DNA of 64,000 nucleotides from Pachysolen tannophilus NRRL Y-2460 (Eukaryota; Ascomycota; Pichiomycetes; Alaninales; Pachysolenaceae). Under the pieces are notes generated by a model. It saw only the letters and a list, made by a program, of their open reading frames with translations, was not told the origin of the DNA and ran no database searches. Below are positions 28,839-38,805 of the stretch, in pieces; positions within the stretch are counted from its first letter, which is position 1; each line of letters begins with the position of its first letter. The stretch is from positions 988,145-1,052,144 of the forward strand of contig KV454015.1 of NCBI GenBank assembly GCA_001661245.1, written 5' to 3'. The position numbers and the translations under genes are program-made.

Positions 28839-29753
28839 ATGGAAAAGTTCACTAACTGGAGAGATAAATCAACTGGGATATCACCTTTTTTACAACCAAA
28901 TAATAGTCGAGTCAATAAGAGTTCCAGTTTATTGGCCAAAATTTTTTTCATCACAACAGGCTCGATAACTCTGATAATCAAATTACCAATATTAATAATT
29001 TTATTATTTTTATTCTTAATTTTGAAAAAAATAGGGCTTGGTAAACCAATATTAAGAGTTTTATTATTGCTAGTTTTCAATTTGAATGAAATTGATGTTT
29101 CTGTTAATAATGTCAAAAAATCTCAAAAAAAATTGATTGAGTTTAATCTTCCAGATAAAAATGATATCTGCGTTGTGAATTATTCTTCACCATTAGATTG
29201 TCTAATTTTATATTTAATCTCCAAGGGACAACATGATAAAATGGTTTATTTGATTAGTGACAACTCGGGGAACTTGAGGGAATATTCAATGTTAAGTTTT
29301 ATGAACCATGCCCTTTCTAAACCAATATTGTTTAAAGATTCAAATAATGGTATTATTGAAAATTTGGATCAATATAAAGATAAGATTGTCTTTATCTTTC
29401 CTGAAGGAACCACTTCTAATAATAAATCCATATTACCATTTAATAAGAATTTAATAAAAATATCCAATACTACAAGCAGAAAAATCAAGATTATCAATTT
29501 AAATAAATCAAATATATACATTACAAGTATGCCAATGACTTTCTTACGTTTCAACACATATAATTTGATGAATTTTAATGAATTTGGTAAATATAAAGTT
29601 AAAATATTTGTTGAAGAACTGGAAACTGCATGGTCAGTAATAAGAAAGATTTTGACCAATAACAATAAGTTGAAATTGGTTGGTGAGGAGTTGAATATCG
29701 AAAGCAAAGTCAGGTTTATTGATGCATTTGAGAAAAATAAGGATAAGATATAA
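28839..29753 (+). CDS. LOA1: Lysophosphatidic acid acyltransferase-like Loa1/Vps66
   Basis: The protein is 304 aa (S. cerevisiae 300 aa). It starts MEKFTNWRDKSTGISPFL, nearly the same as Loa1. A hydrophobic hairpin is at about 35-78. The plsC-like motif reads NYSSPLDC, so the usual His of HX4D is Ser, as in the S. cerevisiae protein (TSPLD). The second motif is FPEGTTSNNKSILPFN. The C-terminus KLVGEELNIESKVRFIDAFEK also matches. Family knowledge: Loa1 sits on the ER and lipid droplets, incorporates oleate into phosphatidic acid and affects droplet size and vacuolar sorting. The gene is in tandem with the PalC-like gene 190 bp downstream. Confidence 0.88.
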   Translation: MEKFTNWRDKSTGISPFLQPNNSRVNKSSSLLAKIFFITTGSITLIIKLPILIILLFLFLILKKIGLGKPILRVLLLLVFNLNEIDVSVNNVKKSQKKLIEFNLPDKNDICVVNYSSPLDCLILYLISKGQHDKMVYLISDNSGNLREYSMLSFMNHALSKPILFKDSNNGIIENLDQYKDKIVFIFPEGTTSNNKSILPFNKNLIKISNTTSRKIKIINLNKSNIYITSMPMTFLRFNTYNLMNFNEFGKYKVKIFVEELETAWSVIRKILTNNNKLKLVGEELNIESKVRFIDAFEKNKDKI

Positions 29754-29894
29754 ATTAATACTGTTGTTCCTCCTACTTTATAAGGTTGTATTTAGACAAA
29801 AAATTGGGAATTAAATAGTTCATTTTAAAATATAGTAGTATTAAACAATAATAGTAGAAAATCATTTTGTATGATATAAATATATAAATATATA

Positions 29895-29928
<34 letters not shown>

Positions 29929-29943
29929 AATTTGAGCGAAGAC

Positions 29944-31302
29944 ATGATACTTTTACCTATAGGGCTTGTTCCAGTACAAGTTAGGGAAGTCAGCAGTTCA
30001 ATTCCTTTAGATATTATAAATAAACGGTTGTCATTGATCGATAATAGTGATTTAATTAAATATGTTAGTAATTTGAGTGACTATATTAATTTAATTTTCA
30101 TGTATTATAAGAATAGTTTAGGAAGTATAGACAAGATAAAAAATGATAGAACTATATTTTGTTTGAATCAGGCTCCATGGAAGGAGCTACTGAATAGTAA
30201 AAAAAAACCATTGACGAGTAGTACTAGTTGGTCATTAAGACAGGAATTGGTTTTGTCGGTAATATCGTTATCATTAACTTATAATCAGCTATCTTCAAAT
30301 TTGATTTACAAGATTATCAAATACGGGACTAACGATAATGGGTTGATAAAGAAAAGTGAAGAAACTCAATTGTGGAATATGTCAAATAATTACTTGAAAA
30401 ATTCCCTTTTACACCTTAAGTTTTTAATTGACAATGATATTATTGATGAAAATGATCAGATAATGGAAACTTCATTGAGATTCTTAAATTTTATCGATCA
30501 TCTAATTGAATCATCATTACAGTTATCAATGTTAATAAAGTTGAATCATTTGGAGCTAGTCAAGATTTTAGAAGATAATTGGAATTTTAACATTAGTTCT
30601 CAAACAAATTTCAGTATATTGCTAAAAGTAAGTATATATGTATATGATCAATTAACCTTATTGGAGAATTTCAACATTAATCCCGAGATAAATCAGTTTT
30701 TAAAAATTATAAAAACTTATGTCAAAATTTATGTCTGTTATTATTTATCATTGGAAAATTATCAAAAGGACAATTTAGGATTAAGCATTGGTTTAATTAA
30801 CTACGTGAATGAATTACTATTGAAAAATAAAAACAATTTTTTTGAAGTTCATGAGCAAGATAGAAATAACAAAACCAGTAAACTTAAGGCAAGTAATTTT
30901 ATAAATAAGTTAAAGGACTCAAAGAAAAGTAACGGTGGTAGCTCTGGGAGCAGTATCATTAAGAATGAAAATTCTACATTATTGATTAAAAGAATTATAC
31001 AGGAAAAAGATCAAAAGATAAATAAAGATTTCAATATATACTTATCAGCATGTTGTCTAATGGATTTGAATAATTTGATAAAGCTTATTAACGTTGTTAA
31101 TTTGAAGTTATTAAAGGAAAATGAAAACATAAATTTTGATCTGATTTCAGATAAATCTCAAGTCATGCAATTTTTAACTGAAAATTTACCATCTGGGAGG
31201 AAAGTACCTTTAAGTATTGACCAAAATTGGATCCCTAGTTGCTTTAAAGACAACAATGATCTGAATGAAATTGGAGAAATTTCAGCAGAAGGTTATTATT
31301 GA
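29944..31302 (+). CDS. PalC/Ygr122w-like BRO1-domain protein (Rim101 pH pathway)
   Basis: The product is 452 aa from the ATG at 29944; four upstream codons begin at TTG. The whole protein is helical and fits the shortened BRO1-like domain of PalC. Supporting blocks are WSLRQELVLSVISLSLTYNQL (the BRO1 E...S.LAL.YN pattern), YLKNSLLHLKFLID and the C-terminal LPSGRKVPLSIDQNWIPS. Family knowledge: PalC (Rim23) links ESCRT-III to the Rim101 alkaline-pH signalling machinery; the S. cerevisiae relative is Ygr122w (402 aa). There is no coiled V domain or Pro-rich tail, unlike BRO1 at 22475. A poly(AT) run abuts the start. It is convergent with GDI1. Confidence 0.75.
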   Translation: MILLPIGLVPVQVREVSSSIPLDIINKRLSLIDNSDLIKYVSNLSDYINLIFMYYKNSLGSIDKIKNDRTIFCLNQAPWKELLNSKKKPLTSSTSWSLRQELVLSVISLSLTYNQLSSNLIYKIIKYGTNDNGLIKKSEETQLWNMSNNYLKNSLLHLKFLIDNDIIDENDQIMETSLRFLNFIDHLIESSLQLSMLIKLNHLELVKILEDNWNFNISSQTNFSILLKVSIYVYDQLTLLENFNINPEINQFLKIIKTYVKIYVCYYLSLENYQKDNLGLSIGLINYVNELLLKNKNNFFEVHEQDRNNKTSKLKASNFINKLKDSKKSNGGSSGSSIIKNENSTLLIKRIIQEKDQKINKDFNIYLSACCLMDLNNLIKLINVVNLKLLKENENINFDLISDKSQVMQFLTENLPSGRKVPLSIDQNWIPSCFKDNNDLNEIGEISAEGYY

Positions 31303-31433
31303 ATTTATAGTGTCTACCAATTGTAATGATATATATGCTTATATTAACGAGTTACGATACAGTTAAGACCAAGATGTAACCTGTAAAGTAGAAGTAGAAG
31401 GTAAAAAAGCAAAAGATAAAACAAAAAAGAAAG

Positions 31434-31466
<33 letters not shown>

Positions 31467-31592
31467 TATCCAACGAGCAAATATCCCTTCAGAAAATAAG
31501 ATCTGTAAATAACGATAAGAATGATATTAATGTCATAAAAATGCATTAATTAAGAAGAGGAACAAAGCCCATTTAAAGCAATAAATAGACTT

Positions 31593-32936
31593 TTATAATC
31601 CCGATAATTCTTCTTCTTCAGTTGCTGTTTTCCTTTGTTGTAAAACTAAAGGTTTACCAATGATTCTTTCATAGATGTCTTTAACGTCATCAGTAGTTGC
31701 TTCGAAATGAGAAGAAGGATCATAAGACTTTGAAATGTATACATTGTCATCTTTCCCATTAGAAATTGGCTCGTATAATTCTGCAATACCCATTAATACA
31801 TCTTCGGTAGGTCCAATTATCTTAAAAGCTGGTTCCAATTCAACATGTGGTTTATCTGTTTCAATGATGGTTGAAATAATAGCCAAATAATGACCTTTTG
31901 AACAAACATTATGAGCTGATGAGACAACTGCAATATATATATCATTTTTTCTTCCAACTTGATTTTGTGGGATAATAATTTGTAAAGAATCCAAATTATT
32001 GGTATTTGGAATTGGATGATTCAAAATACACATTGCTCTAATTACTTTTTGACCAGTTTTTTTAACTTTATTAGGGAAATAAGTTGGGTCAGCAATAACA
32101 ATTGGAGCTTTTGCAGTACCTTCCTTTGTCTTAACACCTTTAAATTTACCATCATCTTCAAAGAAAACTTCTTCAATTGGAGTATCTAACATATAAGTAC
32201 CACCATAAATTGCAGATAATCTTGCAAAACCTTGTGGTAATTCTCCTAAACCATATAAAGGATAAATATACGGAGATTTCCCATATCTTGCAACTGATTG
32301 TAAATATAAAACTATTCTATTATATGTTTCTCTTGCTGGTTGTTTTAAATAATCATCATTTGACCATAAAGCCATAGCATGCCCTATAAAATCCTTGGTA
32401 CCAGCCTCTAAACCAAATTTATAATAAATTTCATCCATAGTTTCATTATCAAAATCCATATTTTTATGAGTAGAAACATCATTTTCATCATATTTCAGAA
32501 TAAATTCCAAAAAATTTCTCATTCTTCTTTTTTCAAAAATACCCATTAATGAAGAATTAATTGCTTCAGCGGCTGTTGATGGAACTTTAGCAATTTTCCC
32601 ATTACGATATACATAAGACCCAGAAATCTGTTTAAACTCAATGTACCTCGTAACATCCGTATGGACAAGTATATTTGTCAATTCGCCATTTGCCATTAAA
32701 AATTTCGGAATTAAATCAACACACCAATCTCTATCTCTACCTAAAGATTCATCAGGTTTTTTTGAAGGTTTAAATTTAGAATACAACTGGCTCAAATTCA
32801 ACGAAGCACTCTCACCACCATAAAAATCTTGCCTATCAATGTGTAATACCTTCTTACCTTCAACAGAAAGTAACCCTGATAAGATACATTCAGTTAGACC
32901 TGTACCAAGAACAATAACATCATAGTTTTCATCCAT
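31593..32936 (-). CDS. GDI1: Rab GDP-dissociation inhibitor Gdi1
   Basis: The protein is 447 aa (S. cerevisiae 451 aa), starting MDENYDVIVLGTGLTECILSG with the FAD-like glycine-rich fold. The GDI/CHM conserved regions are present: VLHIDRQDFYGGESASLNL, LIPKFLMANGELTNILVHTDV, SYVYRNGKIAKVPST, MGIFEKRRMRNFLEFI, ETYNRIVLYLQSVARYGKSPYIYPLYGLGELPQGFARLSAIYGGTYML. Family knowledge: it extracts prenylated Rab/Ypt GTPases in the GDP state from membranes and recycles them; essential in yeast. It is divergent from nothing; MTR4 is upstream on the same strand. Confidence 0.98.
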   Translation of the reverse strand: MDENYDVIVLGTGLTECILSGLLSVEGKKVLHIDRQDFYGGESASLNLSQLYSKFKPSKKPDESLGRDRDWCVDLIPKFLMANGELTNILVHTDVTRYIEFKQISGSYVYRNGKIAKVPSTAAEAINSSLMGIFEKRRMRNFLEFILKYDENDVSTHKNMDFDNETMDEIYYKFGLEAGTKDFIGHAMALWSNDDYLKQPARETYNRIVLYLQSVARYGKSPYIYPLYGLGELPQGFARLSAIYGGTYMLDTPIEEVFFEDDGKFKGVKTKEGTAKAPIVIADPTYFPNKVKKTGQKVIRAMCILNHPIPNTNNLDSLQIIIPQNQVGRKNDIYIAVVSSAHNVCSKGHYLAIISTIIETDKPHVELEPAFKIIGPTEDVLMGIAELYEPISNGKDDNVYISKSYDPSSHFEATTDDVKDIYERIIGKPLVLQQRKTATEEEELSGL

Positions 32937-33335
32937 CTTTCTTGCTTTCCTTCTTTCTTTTTTTTTTTTTTCCAGCTTATTTTTTTTTCCAAGCTACTCT
33001 TCAATCTTTTTCAAATAAATCCTAAACAACAATGAATTGGATTAACAACGATTCAGAAGCATAGATATGATTATATATATATATATATAGATCTATATAC
33101 ACACTTAATTCAAATAATATATAATATTATAATATTACATTGATTGTTGTCTACTTTATGACCCGTTGATAGCAAAAAAAACAATTGGAAAAAAAAACCA
33201 AAAAAAAAACCAAAAAGGGAAATTACAGCAGATAATTTTTATTATAATAATTATTTCCTAAAGTGGTAATCAAACATTATCCATATATATAAAAGTACTT
33301 AGTTCAACAGAGTAGTAGCAGTTGATCAGAACAGA
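32937..33335. other. GDI1 promoter / MTR4 3' region
   Basis: AT-rich, with an (AT)n run near 33074-33093 and A-tract words CCAAAAAAAAAACC near 33196-33215. No gene or recognisable factor site seen. Confidence 0.5.
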
Positions 33336-36300
33336 TCAAAGATAAAGAGAACCAGCAGAGACTATGTCTCTATGTACTAGTTCGATTGATTTTTCCATTT
33401 TTTCTTCCAAGGCAACGTTTCCTATAGTTCTTGCAGCGGCAACCATTTGTCTCAACATTTCTTCTAACCTTTTGAACATTCTAATTAAGGAACCTTCATA
33501 TACATCAGTCATTTTACAAATTTGGGTAAAAGTAGCTCCTTTACACCAAGAATAGACAACTTCCATTAACTCAGGTCTAAAGCTTTCTATGTATTCTTTT
33601 TCAACAATGTCAATTTTGGAATCTTTTGAAATTTTTGCAATTTTACCAGCCATTTCTTGCATTTGTTTTAAAGGTTCAGAAAGTTCTGGTTTTAATCTTG
33701 GAGTTTCTTTTGAACGTTCTTCAAATACAAAACATGATAATAATGCAGCACATTGTTCTGGGGTGAGTTCATTGAAGGTACCATTGAAAATCAATTCAGT
33801 TAATAATAATTCATCACCTGTACTTATTTCACATGCAACTCTTCCTTTCAACTCAATAATATCTGTTTGAGTTGTAAAACCTAATCTTCTCAAGACTCTT
33901 TTACGGTGCCTTAAATCATCCAACTGAATAACAGCTTGAGCTTCAATTATCTTATTTTGAGTAGCTTTTATTTCTTCTTGAATTGATAATTTATCGCTAT
34001 AGTCTTTATATAATTGTTCTAGACGTGGAGATTGAGATAATGGACTAGATAATAATTTGGATTCTAAAACCTCAATTTTTCTTAATAATATCTTGAAATC
34101 TTTATCGTCAATCTTCATATTTTCAATTGGGTCTAATAAAGGTATTCCATCGGGGTACCGGCGTTGGACTTCATGTAAAGTCTTTGTCAATGTCTTTTTT
34201 TGTGCTGAATTCTTAAGATCTTTTGGTAAATATAACCTAACATTACTTATTTTCAAAATTGAATCCAAAGTAATTGGTATAATCTCAGATCTAACTTTTT
34301 CATCCTTTTTAGCTGCTCTAATTCCATCTGCTAAAATTGGATTAAACATTCTAATTAAATTAACAGGTGAATCTGCGTACATAGTCGTGACAAATACTTC
34401 AACAATGTACGATTGGTGATCTGTATATGATTGTGATGGATTTCTCTTATTCACCCTCTTGTTACAACCTATTACAACACACCATCCATATTCTTTAATC
34501 TGAATCACTCTTCCACCTTGTAAGAAAGGTAAGACATGTCCAGGATGTGTTATGACATGACAAACATCTTCACCGTATGTGTCTAATTGTTTTCTTAAAT
34601 CATAATATTCCTTAATAGAACCTTCATCTTCTATTTCTAATAATGATGCTTTTTTCTCTAAATCGGTAATTTTCTGTTCTAATACTGGTACAGAGGCAGC
34701 ATTTTGAAATTGATAAAATGAATGTTCTAACATAAACTCAGGTGAAATTCCTTCCACTCTCATCAAATTCAATATCATGTTATATCCCAAATGGAAAGCG
34801 GAATCTAATCTATCCGCTTGACCTTTAACCATCCCTTTGGCGACTTGAGGCTCCATTTTTTCATCAATCATCATAATGACAATACCACGATCATCTAAAC
34901 CTCTACGCCCAGCACGACCAGACATTTGAATATATTCACCACCAGAAACCCAGCGAAACCCTTTACCATCCCATTTTCTAACTGATGTGAATACAACAGT
35001 CTTTGCAGGCATATTAAGACCAATGGAAAAAGTTTCAGTTGCAAATAATACTTTTAAAAAACCTTCTTGGAATAAAATTTCAATAATCTCTTTCAAGATT
35101 GGAAGTAATCCAGAGTGATGAATACCGACACCACGGCATAAAAGTGGTAAAATATGTTTGATTTGAGGTAATTCACTATCTGCTTCTGGTAATAGAGCTA
35201 TAGCATTGTTGAAAATCTTGGTTAATGCCTCTCTTTCTTCATCGGTATTGAAATCCAATTTGGACATTTTCAAAGCCAATGATTCACAGTCACGTTTACT
35301 AAATGAAAACACTATTACTGGGTTATATTTTTTAATCCAAATCATTTTAACAATTTTGTAAATATCAGATTTGCCATCTTTGTTATTTCCTCCTTTAAAA
35401 GTCTGTCCTTTTTTACCCTTGAAATCTGCTGAGTTTGGATCATCGCCTTGATTATCAGAAATAGATGCCATAGCTTTTTGAAAATTCTCCTCTCTAAATG
35501 AACCTTTTTCATCTACTACTAAATGAATACCATCACCATTAGCTGGAAACAAATAATGTTGCAAAGGAGTTGGACGGAAATCAGTATAAACAACATGACA
35601 AGGTTGAGAATGGGTCTTACATATCCATTCAGCAAATTCCATAGCATTTGGAATTGTTGCAGATAAAAATACATAGTGAACCTTATCTGGTAGTAAGATA
35701 ATGGTTTCTTCCCACACAACACCACGTTCTTTATCTCTCATATAGTGAACTTCATCAAATATAACCCAAGCAACTTCTCTCATAACTTCTGAACCTCTGT
35801 ATAACATACTTCTTAAAATTTCCGTTGTCATGACTAAACAGCCAGCATCAGGATTAATAGTCACATCACCGGTCATCAATCCAACATCTCCAAACTCAGC
35901 TAATAACTCTCTATATTTTTGATTACTTAAAGCCTTTATTGGAGATGTATAGATTACTCTTTGTTTTTCTCTCAATGATTGAGCTATAGCGTATTCAGCA
36001 ACAACAGTCTTACCAGCGGAGGTATGAGCCGAAACTAATACTGATTCATTACGGTCAATACATGAAATAGAAGTATCTTGGAAAGGATCCAACGTAAAAG
36101 GGTATGTCCTTGCTTCATTTTGTCTCTTATGTTGCCCTATTGGAACATATGGGTAATCAGGTGGAACAGCAACTTGATGTCTAACTTGATGAGTTAACTT
36201 AACTTGTCCCACCGGTTTAGATGAATCGCTAACTTTATTTAATAAACCGTTCGATTCTACAACTTCTCTTGATGCTTCAATTTCTAAAGAATCAGCAACC

Positions 36301-36554
36301 AACGGTACAATTTTTTCCTTTTGCTTATTATCCTTCTTCTCTTTCTTTGTTCCATTCGTTTCCTTTTTAGATACTTTAGCATTTTTCTTCTTTTCTTCAT
36401 CTTCTTCAACTAAAGTCTGCGATGCAGGACGTTTTTTATTATTCTCATTTACATTACTCGACTCCAGGTTTGACTTTGATTGCCCTTTAACTTCAGCAAC
36501 CGATGATGGAGCCTCATCAAACACTGAAAAGAGATCATCCTCCTCTAAATCCAT
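33336..36554 (-). CDS. MTR4: Exosome-associated RNA helicase Mtr4
   Basis: The protein is 1072 aa, against 1073 aa in S. cerevisiae. An acidic/basic N-terminus (1-110) is followed by the RecA domains: motif I AHTSAGKT, motif II DEVH ([11 protein letters not shown]), motif III SATI, motif [18 protein letters not shown] and motif [16 protein letters not shown]-containing arch (about 620-840) interrupts the helical core, and the C-terminus ends in the DSHCT domain ([14 protein letters not shown]...[10 protein letters not shown]). Family knowledge: 3'-5' helicase of TRAMP and the nuclear exosome, needed for 5.8S maturation and RNA surveillance. An RRPE motif lies about 105 bp upstream. Confidence 0.98.
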   Translation of the reverse strand: MDLEEDDLFSVFDEAPSSVAEVKGQSKSNLESSNVNENNKKRPASQTLVEEDEEKKKNAKVSKKETNGTKKEKKDNKQKEKIVPLVADSLEIEASREVVESNGLLNKVSDSSKPVGQVKLTHQVRHQVAVPPDYPYVPIGQHKRQNEARTYPFTLDPFQDTSISCIDRNESVLVSAHTSAGKTVVAEYAIAQSLREKQRVIYTSPIKALSNQKYRELLAEFGDVGLMTGDVTINPDAGCLVMTTEILRSMLYRGSEVMREVAWVIFDEVHYMRDKERGVVWEETIILLPDKVHYVFLSATIPNAMEFAEWICKTHSQPCHVVYTDFRPTPLQHYLFPANGDGIHLVVDEKGSFREENFQKAMASISDNQGDDPNSADFKGKKGQTFKGGNNKDGKSDIYKIVKMIWIKKYNPVIVFSFSKRDCESLALKMSKLDFNTDEEREALTKIFNNAIALLPEADSELPQIKHILPLLCRGVGIHHSGLLPILKEIIEILFQEGFLKVLFATETFSIGLNMPAKTVVFTSVRKWDGKGFRWVSGGEYIQMSGRAGRRGLDDRGIVIMMIDEKMEPQVAKGMVKGQADRLDSAFHLGYNMILNLMRVEGISPEFMLEHSFYQFQNAASVPVLEQKITDLEKKASLLEIEDEGSIKEYYDLRKQLDTYGEDVCHVITHPGHVLPFLQGGRVIQIKEYGWCVVIGCNKRVNKRNPSQSYTDHQSYIVEVFVTTMYADSPVNLIRMFNPILADGIRAAKKDEKVRSEIIPITLDSILKISNVRLYLPKDLKNSAQKKTLTKTLHEVQRRYPDGIPLLDPIENMKIDDKDFKILLRKIEVLESKLLSSPLSQSPRLEQLYKDYSDKLSIQEEIKATQNKIIEAQAVIQLDDLRHRKRVLRRLGFTTQTDIIELKGRVACEISTGDELLLTELIFNGTFNELTPEQCAALLSCFVFEERSKETPRLKPELSEPLKQMQEMAGKIAKISKDSKIDIVEKEYIESFRPELMEVVYSWCKGATFTQICKMTDVYEGSLIRMFKRLEEMLRQMVAAARTIGNVALEEKMEKSIELVHRDIVSAGSLYL

Positions 36555-36658
36555 TTTGAAAATCGATTAGTTTCTCTTTATATCCTGTATATATTTTATA
36601 TCAATTATATATATATATATATGTATATATATTGCTTCAAAAAAATTTTTAAGTGAAA

Positions 36659-36669
36659 AAAATTTTTCA
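36659..36669 (-). promoter_or_regulatory. RRPE motif upstream of MTR4
   Basis: On the minus strand the sequence reads TGAAAAATTTT, an exact RRPE, 105-115 bp upstream of the MTR4 start. MTR4 acts in rRNA processing, so the motif fits. Poly(A/T) background raises the chance rate, and no PAC partner was seen. Confidence 0.5.
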
Positions 36670-36788
36670 AGTTGTAAATGAAAGCATTTTACCAAAACAT
36701 AATTTATTTTAAAAGAAAGATATATTATTATATGACTTTGAATGGTTAGTGGTAGATGTACCTATATATTCTATAAATGTCTTAGCTT

Positions 36789-38369
36789 TTAATTGCAGTT
36801 GCCAACTTCGTATTTCCCATTAGGAGCATCAATTAATTTTAAGTACTTGTTACAATCTGGGACCTCATCTTCTACATGGCCAATAATCAATACACATCCT
36901 TTATTCCAATCTTCCATGATCAGCTTACATTTTTCTATTGTTTCTTCATTCATAGCACTAAATGCTTCATCCAAGATTAAAATCTTTGGGTCTTTAACTA
37001 TTGCTCTTAGGAATAATACAAGTTTCTGATCCGAAACTTGCAATTCTCCAAATTTTTTAGTTGGATCTAATTTGAAAAAATTAATCATTTGGTTAATTTT
37101 ATCAATTTCATCTTTTTTCAAGTTTGTTGGTGGTAAATAGTTACCTACAGTAAATCCATTTCCAATTGTTTCGAAAACAGTTCTATTTCTAGGGAAAATG
37201 GCATGTAATTCAGGTGATGTGAAACCAATATCATTATTAGTATCAAAATAGTTTGTTTTACCAGTTTTTCTTGGCTCTCCAAAGATTGAAATTTTATTAT
37301 TCCAGGATTGTGGGTGATCCAAAGTGAGAAGTGAAAGTAATGTAGTCTTACCAGAGCCATTATTACCTCTAATATGCCATTTCTCACCATCATGAACTTT
37401 CCAAGTTAAATTTTTTAAAATAGGTTTACCACCATAAACAACATCAATTCCATCAATTTCAATTATTTCTCCTCCATTTGTTGGATTAAAATTTCTAGAA
37501 TTATTGGTTTTTTTATTTAATTTAGTTAATTTCTTTAATTCCAAAACTTGTTTTTTCTCATTTTGTTCATTAAAATGTTGTTCAAGTAATCTACCAAGTT
37601 TATTTTCCAAGTTTTCTCGTAAACCATAAACATCAAGTCCATTTTCATTAACAATTGCAACATGATCAATCCATTCTGGAACTTTATCATGAATTCTTAA
37701 TCCAATAATAATACTTCTTGTCTTTGAAGCATTCAGCAATACATCAGAAACAGTTTTAGTAGCTGTGGGATCTAAACCTAAAAATGGATCATCAATAATT
37801 AAAATTTTGGTATCTTTATATAAAGCTTTAGCTATTCTAGCTCTTCTAAATTGTCCATTACTCAACCCATTAATAAACTTGTCTTCTAAACCTTTTAAAT
37901 TCAAATCGGTAACCAATTTATTAAACTTATTCTTATCAATCTTATGAGATGAATTATATGAAAGATTACAAACAAAGTCTGTCATTTTCTCATCAATTTC
38001 TAAATCTTTAAAAGTTTCATATCTAGCACCTAAATGCGTAAATCCACCATTTCCTGAACCATCAGCTGCTTTACCATAATTATTATTTGTAAATTGCAAT
38101 AACTCAATCACAGAATTCGGCCAAGTATTATGTTCCAAGAACGGATAAGCTCTAGCTTTCAAAGGATGGGGTATAAAATGACCTGCTAATATCTTTAAAA
38201 ATATAGACTTTGATGAACCTATTATAGCATAATTTTCACCTTTATTCACATGAAATGTCACCGGATTCTTATATACCAACTCCCCACTCTTAAGCAAATT
38301 TCTCTGTGAATGAATACCCAATGCCTTCTTGAAAAATGCATTTTCAATCGAGATAATCCTCTTACTCAT
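36789..38369 (-). CDS. Soluble tandem-ABC ATPase, Ydr061w-like
   Basis: The product is 526 aa from the ATG at 38367-38369; two upstream codons begin at TTG. There are two nucleotide-binding domains and no membrane segment. NBD1 has a degenerate Walker A (AIIGSSKSIFLKIL), a signature LSNGQFRRARIAKAL and Walker B ILIIDDPFLGLDP. NBD2 has a canonical Walker A (GNNGSGKTTLLSLL), a signature-position VSDQKLVLFLRAI and Walker B ILILDEAFSAMN. S. cerevisiae YDR061W (539 aa) shares the same asymmetry and the blocks LTLDHPQSWNNK, RKTGKTNYFDTN and SPELHAIFPRN. Function is not known; in S. cerevisiae the protein was reported as mitochondrial. Inference: ATP hydrolysis probably occurs mainly at one composite site. 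Confidence 0.85.
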   Translation of the reverse strand: MSKRIISIENAFFKKALGIHSQRNLLKSGELVYKNPVTFHVNKGENYAIIGSSKSIFLKILAGHFIPHPLKARAYPFLEHNTWPNSVIELLQFTNNNYGKAADGSGNGGFTHLGARYETFKDLEIDEKMTDFVCNLSYNSSHKIDKNKFNKLVTDLNLKGLEDKFINGLSNGQFRRARIAKALYKDTKILIIDDPFLGLDPTATKTVSDVLLNASKTRSIIIGLRIHDKVPEWIDHVAIVNENGLDVYGLRENLENKLGRLLEQHFNEQNEKKQVLELKKLTKLNKKTNNSRNFNPTNGGEIIEIDGIDVVYGGKPILKNLTWKVHDGEKWHIRGNNGSGKTTLLSLLTLDHPQSWNNKISIFGEPRKTGKTNYFDTNNDIGFTSPELHAIFPRNRTVFETIGNGFTVGNYLPPTNLKKDEIDKINQMINFFKLDPTKKFGELQVSDQKLVLFLRAIVKDPKILILDEAFSAMNEETIEKCKLIMEDWNKGCVLIIGHVEDEVPDCNKYLKLIDAPNGKYEVGNCN

Positions 38370-38805
38370 GGCCAATAATACCTTGTAATTCCGTATTTCC
38401 CTGGTATATGAAATATATATATATATATATTTATATATAAATATGGCTTGGTAAATTTAGCTTATACCTTTTTAAGCGAAACGTCAAAAAAGCAGCGGCA
38501 GAACAGTTTAATTGATTTATTTAAATCAATAGAAGAATAAAGAATAGTGGAGAAAAAAAGCTTTAGAAGGCACCACTAGTATTTCTTATATCCATCCTCA
38601 TTAGATTTATTGTTATTGATCTTTATAATTGTGGGGATTTTTTTTTTTATTTTCTTTTGATTTGATTTGAATTGGTTTGGTTTGGGTTATATTGATATTA
38701 TTACTTTTAATTTTCAATATTGAGAGTTTTCTAAGTTTTTGATCATATTTTTTTCATAATTAAATGTCCATTCCTTCGTTTTTGTTCAATAGCATTGTTT
38801 AAGTA
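38370..38805. other. Divergent promoter, ABC ATPase / DUF1
   Basis: AT-rich with an (AT)n box at about 38413-38431 next to the ABC gene. A T/G-rich stretch (TTTGATTTGAATTGGTTTGG) near 38658-38682 is followed by DUF1. GCAGCGGCAG near 38492 is the only GC patch. No gene seen. Confidence 0.5.
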
